Shown here: in pieces, positions 8,323-13,364 of the stretch
Layout of the letters: each line of letters starts with the position of its first letter
How positions within the stretch are numbered: position 1 is the stretch's first letter
DNA from: Nitrospirae bacterium RBG_13_39_12
GTDB lineage: Bacteria; Nitrospirota; Thermodesulfovibrionia; Thermodesulfovibrionales; SM23-35
DNA length: 13,447 bases
Assembly (NCBI GenBank): GCA_001805125.1
Contig: MHEF01000151.1
Location: 9,633 to 23,079 of the forward strand
Direction of reading: 5' to 3'
Notes under the pieces: model-generated
What the model was told of the DNA's origin: nothing
Databases searched by the model: none
The model's input: only the letters and a program-made list of their open reading frames with translations
Program-made: the position numbers and the translations under genes

Positions 8323-9048
8323 ATGAGCCTGAAGTCTGAGGGTAAGTTTGTTGTTATAGTTCCTGCTTATAACGAGTCCGGCAGGATTGCATCTACCATC
8401 GCCGGTATCAGAAAATTCAGTGAGGCAAATATTATTGTTGTCAGCGATGGCTCGTTGGACAATACAGCTGATGAGGCGAGGCAGTCCGGGGCTGTAGTCA
8501 TAGAACTCAGCTTTAATCTCGGATATGGCGCTGCGCTGCAGACGGGGTTTAAATATGCATTAAAGAAAGGATACCAATTTGCTATTCAGATGGATGCAGA
8601 TGGTCAACATGATCCGGCAGCAATCCCGGCGCTTATTGAGCCGGTTCTTAAACAAGAAGCGGATGTCACTATCGGTTCACGGTTCCTTGGTAAGAATGAA
8701 TACAAGTCGCCATTTTTCAGGAGAGCAGGCATCATTTTTTTTGCTTTCATAGCATCGCTCCTTACCGGGAAGAAGGTGACTGACCCGACGTCAGGGTTTC
8801 AAGCACTCAACAGGAAGGTGATGGAACTCTATGCGAGCGATGAATATCCGGTGGATTATCCTGATGCGGATGTAATAATAATGCTTCACAGAAGGGGTCT
8901 CAGGTTCATTGAGGTTCCGGTAACAATGAAAAGGGTTATCGGAAAAGTATCAATGCATAGCGGGCTTAGACCATTTTATTATACTTTTAAAATGCTTCTT
9001 TCGATTTTCGTTACACTTTTAAGAGGCAAAGGGGGTGGCAGAATATGA
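8323..9048 (+). CDS. DPM1-like family 2 glycosyltransferase
   Basis: A 241-residue GT-A enzyme of the polyprenyl/dolichyl-phosphate sugar synthase type, which transfers a sugar from a nucleotide donor to a polyprenyl phosphate at the inner membrane. The N-terminal strand is FVVIVPAYNESGRI (9-22). The metal-binding and acceptor block is QMDADGQHDP (89-98), followed by IGSRFLG (117-123) and DPTSGFQ (154-160), all characteristic of this subfamily. The nucleotide-site motif reads SDGS at 41-44 instead of the usual DDGS. Hydrophobic stretches at about 135-149 and 218-233 suggest membrane association, without a full C-terminal membrane domain. It overlaps the DUF2304 gene by 4 nt (ATGA), a known pairing. 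The ATG at 8323 is forced by an in-frame TAA at 8314-8316; its ribosome-binding site is weak. A 48-bp gap separates it from the radical SAM gene. Confidence 0.9.
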   Translation: MSLKSEGKFVVIVPAYNESGRIASTIAGIRKFSEANIIVVSDGSLDNTADEARQSGAVVIELSFNLGYGAALQTGFKYALKKGYQFAIQMDADGQHDPAAIPALIEPVLKQEADVTIGSRFLGKNEYKSPFFRRAGIIFFAFIASLLTGKKVTDPTSGFQALNRKVMELYASDEYPVDYPDADVIIMLHRRGLRFIEVPVTMKRVIGKVSMHSGLRPFYYTFKMLLSIFVTLLRGKGGGRI

Positions 9049-9389
9049 CGTTACATCAAAAGATATTTGCACTTTTTGTAGGTATAGGCGTTTTTGTAGT
9101 GATACTTGAAATGGTAAGAAGTAAAAAACTCGAGGAAGAGTACTCTTTCCTTTGGCTTATTGTCGGTCTTGGGATAGTTGTACTTGTTCTGTGGGAGGGG
9201 CTCCTTAAATGGCTTACAGATCTTATAGGCGCAACTGCACAGACAACTACAATATTCATTTTTGGTCTTGTGATTTTAATTCTTATTAATCTGCATTTCT
9301 CAATAAAAATTACAAAGTTAAGCAAGCAGGTAAAAGAGATTACCCAGCTGGTTGCAATATTAAGAATAAATGACATTGAAAAGAGATGA
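9045..9389 (+). CDS. DUF2304 family small membrane protein
   Basis: A 114-residue integral membrane protein with three hydrophobic helices at about 5-23, 33-51 and 66-86, then a basic amphipathic C-terminal tail (87-114) likely to lie on the cytoplasmic face. The conserved region MVRSKKLEEEYSFLWL (23-38) between helices 1 and 2 is typical of DUF2304. These proteins are repeatedly encoded beside DPM1-like glycosyltransferases and are presumed to be their membrane partners; no reaction is established. The ATG overlaps the glycosyltransferase stop in ATGA (9045-9048), and the GGGGGTGG run at 9030-9037 can serve as ribosome-binding site. The stop overlaps a further ATG at 9386. Confidence 0.88.
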   Translation: MTLHQKIFALFVGIGVFVVILEMVRSKKLEEEYSFLWLIVGLGIVVLVLWEGLLKWLTDLIGATAQTTTIFIFGLVILILINLHFSIKITKLSKQVKEITQLVAILRINDIEKR

Positions 9390-9547
9390 AGAAACTTTTA
9401 AGAAATCATAATTATATACACGGTCCAGATTTTTATCCTGATGATTGGAAAGTGAAGATTGACTTAAATAATTTGTTTTTGTTAAGTTATTTTACCATTA
9501 ATTTTAAGAATATAAGGTCATTGGCATTAAACACTGTTTTTGGCTAG
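9386..9547 (+). CDS. Small 53-codon reading frame coupled to the DUF2304 gene, unrecognised
   Basis: An ATG at 9386-9388 overlaps the DUF2304 stop (ATGA) and opens a frame of 53 codons to a TAG at 9545-9547. AAGAG at 9381-9385 lies directly before it. The predicted peptide starts MKKLLRNHNYIHGPDFYPDDW, is rich in Asn, Phe and Leu, has no transmembrane helix or cysteine motif, and resembles nothing I recognise. Two readings are possible: a genuine small last gene of the glycan operon, or the eroded N-terminal stub of a longer gene lost when the cytochrome locus came to lie beside it. The stretch is very AT-rich, which lowers the value of an open frame. A TTGACT hexamer at 9459-9464 within it could be a promoter -35 for the cytochrome gene, but no good -10 follows. 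Confidence 0.3.
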   Translation: MKKLLRNHNYIHGPDFYPDDWKVKIDLNNLFLLSYFTINFKNIRSLALNTVFG

Positions 9548-9550
9548 CTT

Positions 9551-9571
9551 CTGACCACTGGCAGGTGACAG
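9551..9571. promoter_or_regulatory. Imperfect palindrome over the ribosome-binding site of the 15-haem gene
   Basis: The 21 nt directly before the ATG form an imperfect inverted repeat centred on G9561: outer CTG/CAG and inner CTG/CAG match, with mismatches between. It contains the ribosome-binding sequence AGGTGA (9563-9568). It could be an operator or a weak translational hairpin, or chance. No convincing sigma-70 or sigma-54 promoter was found in 9390-9571. Confidence 0.25.
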
Positions 9572-10750
9572 ATGATTAAGAGCTTAAGAAAATTAAAGAC
9601 TTATCTTTTATTTATCTTTTTTATTTCTTTTTCTGTTTTTTTAATCCCCGTTGCATCTTTTTCTTATGACTTCCCTGATTGTTTAAAATGTCACAAGGAT
9701 AAGGTTGCAGGTAAATATGACCATCCTACTGAATGCGTTAAATGTCATACATATGCCCATATAACGGGGAAAAAGAAGGATTTTCCGAATTATTTATTTG
9801 CTCAGGGTGTTGAATTTTGCTGGGGCTGCCATGATAAAACCAAATTCTCTAATAAAGTTGAACACCCGCCTGTGGCAAAGGGTGAATGTCTGTCATGCCA
9901 TAACGTCCATACCTCTGATGCCAAGGGACTACTGCTTGCCAAAATGCCTGATGAATGTTTTCTGTGCCACGCCAATGCTGATTTTATGAGAAAATCCAAG
10001 CATCCTCCGGTAGCAGAAGGGAGATGTATGGGATGTCATGAACCTCACAGCAGCAAAGTAAAGAAACTTCTTCTCGCAGAGATGCCCAAAGAGTGTTTTC
10101 TATGCCATAACAAAGAAAAATATATTTCGGAGAAAAAGAAGAAACATCATTCGCCTGTTGCTACGGGGTTATGCCTGAACTGTCATGAACCTCATTCGTC
10201 AGAAGCACAGAAGTTGCTTTTAAAAGCTACCCCTGATGTGTGCTATATGTGCCACGACAGTTCTGATTTCAAGAATAAGGATAATCATTCTCCTGTTGCA
10301 TCCGGCATGTGCATGAGCTGCCATGAACCGCATCAGGGTGACGAAAAAAAGCTTCTTCTTGCCAGGTCCCCTGACTTGTGTTTCAACTGCCATGATAAAT
10401 CAGGATTTGACAGAAAAGATCAGCATCCTCCGGTATCTGCAGGCATGTGCACGGTATGCCATGAACCTCATGCTTCAAAAGATGTTGCACTGCTTTACTA
10501 TCCGATAACAGACGGATGCCTCATGTGCCATCCGAGGATTGCCAAAATGCCTCACGCAGCAGGGGCAATGTCTCAGGTAGGACACCCTCTCAGAGACAGA
10601 AAAGACCCTAAATCAAAATACGGGGAACTTTCGTGTGCAAGCTGTCATGATCCGCACAGTTCTGATTCTGTGAACTTGTTCAGGTTCCCTGCTAAGACAG
10701 CCTTTGAGCTTTGTCCGAGCTGTCATGAATATAAGAAACCTAAAAAGTAA
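9572..10750 (+). CDS. Exported 15-haem c-type cytochrome with doubled CXXCH repeats
   Basis: A 392-residue predicted electron-transfer protein. Residues 1-31 form a Sec signal peptide (basic MIKSLRKLKTY, then a long hydrophobic core), so haems are attached in the periplasm; final location could be periplasm or cell surface. Fifteen CXXCH motifs begin at residues 37, 55, 83, 106, 129, 152, 175, 201, 224, 247, 270, 293, 316, 355 and 381. From 83 to 316 they fall every 23 residues except for one step of 26, in an alternating pattern (CFxCH, then CxxCHEPHSS followed by LLL). This is the paired-CXXCH repeat family. HPP(V/A)-type and EPH histidines between motifs can supply distal ligands. The ATG is supported by AGGTGA at 9563-9568. 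The gene lies 182 nt after the DUF2304 gene and 347 nt before a hexahaem cytochrome pair, suggesting a shared electron-transfer role; the redox partner is unknown. Confidence 0.93.
   Translation: MIKSLRKLKTYLLFIFFISFSVFLIPVASFSYDFPDCLKCHKDKVAGKYDHPTECVKCHTYAHITGKKKDFPNYLFAQGVEFCWGCHDKTKFSNKVEHPPVAKGECLSCHNVHTSDAKGLLLAKMPDECFLCHANADFMRKSKHPPVAEGRCMGCHEPHSSKVKKLLLAEMPKECFLCHNKEKYISEKKKKHHSPVATGLCLNCHEPHSSEAQKLLLKATPDVCYMCHDSSDFKNKDNHSPVASGMCMSCHEPHQGDEKKLLLARSPDLCFNCHDKSGFDRKDQHPPVSAGMCTVCHEPHASKDVALLYYPITDGCLMCHPRIAKMPHAAGAMSQVGHPLRDRKDPKSKYGELSCASCHDPHSSDSVNLFRFPAKTAFELCPSCHEYKKPKK
9818..10516 (+). repeat. Tandem 46-residue (138-nt) two-haem coding repeat, five units
   Basis: Five consecutive units run from residue 83 to 315 of the cytochrome, each with two CXXCH motifs 23 residues apart. 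Unit starts are residues 83, 129, 175, 224 and 270; only the third unit is longer (49 residues), through a Lys-rich insertion at about 186-191. Each unit reads CxxCH, a short charged linker, H(P/S)PVA, G, CxxCH, EPH, then LLL and a Pro. A sixth, degenerate unit with a long insertion follows to the C terminus. The pattern points to growth by internal duplication. DNA identity between units is modest, so the duplications are old. Confidence 0.85.
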
Positions 10751-10859
10751 AAAAGCAAGAAGTTAGAAGTCAAAAGTAAGAATTAAGAAAAAAATAAGCG
10801 ATAAGATCCTGAAAATTTTATTAATCTGTTTTATCGGCATTAAGTCAATAAAGTGTCCG

Positions 10860-10872
10860 AATCACTTTGATT
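10860..10872. promoter_or_regulatory. Palindrome AATCA-CTT-TGATT, possible activator site
   Basis: A perfect 5-bp inverted repeat with a 3-bp spacer, centred about 75 bp upstream of the start site predicted from the sigma-54 promoter. Sigma-54 activators bind upstream inverted repeats, usually somewhat further away. No regulator can be named, and a 5-bp arm can occur by chance. Confidence 0.3.
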
Positions 10873-10892
10873 ACATTTTTTGCATTTATAGC

Positions 10893-10907
10893 TGACATTA
10901 ATTGTCA
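10893..10907. promoter_or_regulatory. Palindrome TGACA-TTAAT-TGTCA, possible operator
   Basis: A perfect 5-bp inverted repeat with a 5-bp spacer lying 7 bp upstream of the TGGCAC element. A protein bound here would touch the upstream edge of sigma-54 polymerase, fitting a repressor or a co-regulator better than an enhancer-binding activator. Family not identifiable. Confidence 0.35.
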
Positions 10908-10914
10908 TTATTCC

Positions 10915-10930
10915 TGGCACTATTTATGCT
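10915..10930 (+). promoter_or_regulatory. Sigma-54 (RpoN) type -24/-12 promoter
   Basis: The sequence TGGCAC-TATTTA-TGCT has the defining GG (10916-10917) and GC (10928-10929) exactly 10 nt apart, and the -24 half TGGCAC matches consensus fully. The -12 half ATGCT differs from the usual TTGCA/T by one base. Transcription would start near 10941, giving a leader of about 157 nt before the GTG of the first hexahaem cytochrome. It implies dependence on RpoN and an enhancer-binding activator encoded elsewhere. Omc-type cytochromes in Geobacter are reported to be under complex, partly RpoN-linked control; application here is inference. Confidence 0.6.
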
Positions 10931-10990
10931 AAGTTACTAACGGGTTATGTTCAAGTACATGCGACTTTTGAAGGAGAACTGAAATTAATA

Positions 10991-11081
10991 TCCCCCCTAA
11001 ATCTCCATTTTTTGAAGGTGGTTAAGAAGTTGATAAAATTTAGAGTGAGGGGAATAAATCCCCTGCTTTTCGGGTTTATTC
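10991..11081 (+). promoter_or_regulatory. Leader with mutually exclusive hairpins, perhaps a degenerate interspersed repeat
   Basis: Three stems share bases. Stem A pairs TCCCC/CTAAAT (10991-11002) with ATTTAG/GGGGA (11038-11053) around a bulge. Stem B pairs AGGGGA (11048-11053) with TCCCCT (11059-11064) across a 5-nt loop. Stem C pairs GAATAAA+CCC (11052-11062) with GGG+TTTATTC (11072-11081), 10 bp with one bulged T, ending 4 nt before AGAGG. Only one of B or C can form, and A excludes both. This may control access to the ribosome-binding site. Alternatively the left part, TCCCCCCTAAATCTCC then a T run and GGTGG, is an eroded copy of the C-rich/G-rich palindromic repeats scattered through many anaerobe genomes; it encodes their familiar PPKSPFFEGG-like reading in one frame. 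Confidence 0.4.
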
Positions 11082-11097
11082 AGTTAGAGGTTTTTAA

Positions 11098-12159
11098 GTG
11101 AAAAAACAAGTATTTTTAGTTGCATCCATCCTTTTCCTGATTATGTTATTTGTTCTTGAACCTTCAAGAGAGTGCCCTGCTATGGTCACAGGTGATTGTG
11201 AGGCATGTCATGCTCTTTATCCCGGAATGATGGAAGAAGCAGAACCCGGTAAACCGCAGCAGTATGTCCTGAAAAATACCCTGTGTGTGAATTGCCATTC
11301 AAATACTGACAGGGATACGATAAAGATTTTAGGTGGCGCCAGGGTTCCGGTTGTTAAGAATGTTGTAACACCGTCCCATATCCTTGCCGGAGGGAATTTT
11401 TATTATGTAGCAAAAGATTTTGGAGACAGGAAGGGGCATAATGTGGATGCTGTTACTTCTACGGATGCAAAATTTATGGGAGTCCCTCCAGGATATGTGA
11501 GGGAATATGACCCTTCTTTGGCAGGATATAACACTGAAAAGCCATTGACATGTGCCGGTTCCAACGGATGCCACGGAAACAGGAATGTGAAAGACCCCTT
11601 TGAATCAATCATGGGCACACATCATTCTGAGGATACCCCAATTGACGGAAGCACAACAGCTAAAAGCTACAGATTTTTAAAAAATACAGATAGGGTAAAA
11701 GGTGTCCTGGGTCTCGAGGATGATGAATGGAATCAAAACAGCTCTTCAAAAAAGCATAATGAGTACTCTGAGTCGATTGACCTGTTATGTGCGAGCTGCC
11801 ATGGCTATTTTCATAGCAGGGATAACACAGGAAAGAAAAGCCCGTGGTTCAGGCATCCGGTAGATATAGCTCTTCCGGAGACCGGTGAGTATACAATCTA
11901 TAATCCGGATGTCCAGCCTCCGAATGATAGAGCGGGGATAAGGACTTACAACCCTGATGCCCCAGTGGGAAGGGAAAAAGTTCCCGGTTTACCAAGCGAT
12001 GAGGTATTTCCCGGAGAAGACCTTGTAATATGTCTTTCATGCCACATGGCACACTCAAGTCCCTACGGGTCTATATTAAAATGGGACTATGAGAATATTA
12101 TTGCTGGAGAAGAAGGAAAGGGCGGTTGTTTCATATGCCATACAGGAAAGGGAGAATAG
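11098..12159 (+). CDS. Exported OmcS-like hexahaem c-type cytochrome, first paralog
   Basis: A 353-residue predicted exported cytochrome. A Sec signal peptide spans about 1-28 (MKK, hydrophobic core to L20, likely cut near CPA-MV). Haem motifs: CEACH (34), CVNCH (63), an unusual CX5CH at 152-159 (CAGSNGCH), CASCH (231), CLSCH (312) and CFICH (344). Blocks GHNV (113-116), IDGST (182-186), SYRFL (190-194), FRHP (251-254) and CLSCHMAHSS (312-321) recall G. sulfurreducens OmcS, a hexahaem cytochrome that polymerises into extracellular filaments; the match is from memory. The position after haem 1 that is His in OmcS (CXXCH-x-x-H) is Tyr41. It is shorter than OmcS (about 430 residues as precursor). 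Start GTG at 11098 has AGAGG at 11086-11090, and a sigma-54 promoter lies upstream. Alternative: an ordinary periplasmic hexahaem electron carrier. Confidence 0.88.
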   Translation: MKKQVFLVASILFLIMLFVLEPSRECPAMVTGDCEACHALYPGMMEEAEPGKPQQYVLKNTLCVNCHSNTDRDTIKILGGARVPVVKNVVTPSHILAGGNFYYVAKDFGDRKGHNVDAVTSTDAKFMGVPPGYVREYDPSLAGYNTEKPLTCAGSNGCHGNRNVKDPFESIMGTHHSEDTPIDGSTTAKSYRFLKNTDRVKGVLGLEDDEWNQNSSSKKHNEYSESIDLLCASCHGYFHSRDNTGKKSPWFRHPVDIALPETGEYTIYNPDVQPPNDRAGIRTYNPDAPVGREKVPGLPSDEVFPGEDLVICLSCHMAHSSPYGSILKWDYENIIAGEEGKGGCFICHTGKGE

Positions 12160-13364
12160 TGAAACGGGTTACGGCAACGGTTACGATGCCCGTATCGGTA
12201 ACGTATAACGGTAACGTGAAAAAGCTCAATGACATAGCCGATAGACGAAACGGGCTTTGTTACCGTAACCGTTTTATGTTCTCTTTATTTTTTACTCTTT
12301 GTATTTTGCTTTTATTTGTTTGTTTTCAATCAGATGTTGATGCGCGGGTTAAGGGCAAGTGCAGGGATTGCCACAGCATGCATTACAGTTACGAAGGCAG
12401 TGAAATGACATATGGAGGGCGTGCCGGTCCGTTCCCTGAGCTTATAGAAGGCGGCTGTCTGGGCTGTCATGCACAGAACCCCAGCGGAGATGAGAATATC
12501 ATAGAGGTCGGAAAGGCAAGAATTCCTCAGGTGCTGCATCACATGGAAAACAGTGATCTGGCTGCCGGGAATTTCTATTATGTGGCAGACGGGTACAATC
12601 CAGATTATTCAAAAGGACACAATGTAACTGAAATCTCTCTTCAGGAAAACCCCCCTATGGACGTTCCCCCTGCTTTTATCCCTGGGGTCATAATCCCGGG
12701 GGGCAACGGGCCTCAGGACTGGCCTAATCAGCGGCAGCTTAATTGTGCCGGTACCTGGGGGTGCCACGGGGACAGGACGAAAGATGACCCATATGAAGCT
12801 ATTTACGGGGCACACCATACAGACGATAGTGAAATTGATGGTTCAACTGTGGGCAAAAGTTACCGCTTTCTTTACGGGATAACAGGAAAGGAACATGTGG
12901 ACTGGGAATATCTCGCTACTATCGACAACCATAACGGGTACCGGGGAAATATTACCCATGATACGATGGATACAATAAGCTACCTCTGTGGAGAGTGTCA
13001 TGCCAAGTTTCATCCCAATCCAAAACTCGGTGGCAGAAAAGAAGTCGGTCAGGTCTATAACTCTTTATGGGTAAGGCATCCTGCCGACATTGCCTTTGAC
13101 TCTGTACACGGGGGCTTTGCAGGCTCTGAGTATCAGGCTTACATAACTTACAGCCTTGAGGCGCCTGTTGCCTTCAAAGAGCCGACAGGGGGCGAGACAG
13201 AGGTTGACTTGAACAGCGTAATCATGTGCCTCTCATGCCACAGGGCGCATGCAAGTCCCTATCCGGATATACTGCGGTGGGACTATAACAACATGTTTGC
13301 GCGTAACGGGGTTGCTGGAACAGGCTGTCTTACATGTCATACAAGAAAGGGAGGACCCATGTAG
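12159..13364 (+). CDS. Exported OmcS-like hexahaem c-type cytochrome, second paralog
   Basis: A paralog of the preceding gene with the same haem order. Numbered from the GTG at 12159 (401 residues): CRDCH (68), CLGCH (100), CX5CH at 196-203 (CAGTWGCH), CGECH (277), CLSCH (357) and CLTCH (390). Shared blocks include GNFYYVA, GHNV, DGST, SYRFL, RHPADIA and CLSCHRAHAS; the last is as I recall it in OmcS. CRDCHSMH keeps the His (H75) that in OmcS ligates haem 5 of the neighbouring subunit. The start is uncertain. GTG 12159 overlaps the previous stop by 1 nt and has AAGGGAG (12148-12154) upstream, but that sequence also encodes the conserved KG(G/E) tail. GTG 12216 and ATG 12276 are alternatives. 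The 12276 start gives a signal peptide with no basic residue before its hydrophobic core (MFSLFFTLCILLLFVCF), cut near VDA. Residues upstream of it are encoded by an inverted-repeat element. Confidence 0.86.
   Translation: MKRVTATVTMPVSVTYNGNVKKLNDIADRRNGLCYRNRFMFSLFFTLCILLLFVCFQSDVDARVKGKCRDCHSMHYSYEGSEMTYGGRAGPFPELIEGGCLGCHAQNPSGDENIIEVGKARIPQVLHHMENSDLAAGNFYYVADGYNPDYSKGHNVTEISLQENPPMDVPPAFIPGVIIPGGNGPQDWPNQRQLNCAGTWGCHGDRTKDDPYEAIYGAHHTDDSEIDGSTVGKSYRFLYGITGKEHVDWEYLATIDNHNGYRGNITHDTMDTISYLCGECHAKFHPNPKLGGRKEVGQVYNSLWVRHPADIAFDSVHGGFAGSEYQAYITYSLEAPVAFKEPTGGETEVDLNSVIMCLSCHRAHASPYPDILRWDYNNMFARNGVAGTGCLTCHTRKGGPM
12162..12274. repeat. Nested inverted-repeat element between the hexahaem genes
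   Basis: The 113 nt between the first gene's stop and the ATG at 12276 fold on paper into nested stems. Outer: AAAC[G]GGTTACGG (12162-12174) with CCGTAACCGTTT (12263-12274), 12 bp and one bulge. Middle: GCCCG (12188-12192) with CGGGC (12251-12255). Inner: TATCGG (12193-12198) with CCGATA (12238-12243), stacked on the middle stem apart from a 7-nt bulge. CGGTAACG also occurs twice (12196, 12209), and GTTACCG (12259-12265) can pair with either copy. It may be a small palindromic mobile element, a structured RNA controlling the downstream start or processing the message, or both. One frame is open throughout, so it could also be translated as an N-terminal extension. Confidence 0.6.

Larger units (their letters stand above)
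10751..11097. other. 347-bp intergenic control region
   Basis: No gene is supported here. From left to right: a purine-rich run (10751-10798); a CGATAA/TTATCG inverted repeat (10799-10804 with 10831-10836) without a T-tract, so not a standard terminator; two short palindromes (10860-10872, 10893-10907); a sigma-54 type promoter (10915-10930); an 11-codon reading frame (10947-10982); a strong AAGGAG (10971-10976) with no usable start codon after it; and a leader with competing hairpins (10991-11081) that ends just before the ribosome-binding site AGAGG (11086-11090). Its size and contents suggest that the hexahaem pair is transcribed separately from the upstream cytochrome. Confidence 0.6.

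Noticed and set aside
8016..8324. Open frame of about 100 codons on the - strand over the end of the radical SAM gene
   Set aside because: It is antisense to a well-supported enzyme, has no recognisable domain or ribosome-binding site, and similar antisense frames occur under most genes here.
9459..9488. TTGACT as a sigma-70 -35 box
   Set aside because: The hexamers at 17-18 nt spacing (TTAAGT, TAAGTT) match TATAAT at only 3 of 6 positions; in such AT-rich DNA this is weak.
9521..9536. TTGGCA-like sigma-54 candidate before the 15-haem gene
   Set aside because: The GG is followed after 10 nt by TG rather than GC, so the fixed -24/-12 geometry fails.
9818..10516. Regular repeats that could be mistaken for a CRISPR or non-coding tandem array
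   Set aside because: The period is in whole codons, DNA identity is low, and the conserved parts are CXXCH and EPH codons inside one signal-peptide-bearing protein.
10799..10836. CGATAA/TTATCG inverted repeat as a rho-independent terminator for the 15-haem gene
   Set aside because: The stem is only 6 bp with a 26-nt loop and no T-tract follows.
10947..10982. Eleven-codon frame in the leader as an attenuator peptide
   Set aside because: It has no ribosome-binding site of its own at a proper distance, no run of regulatory codons, and no adjoining terminator hairpin.
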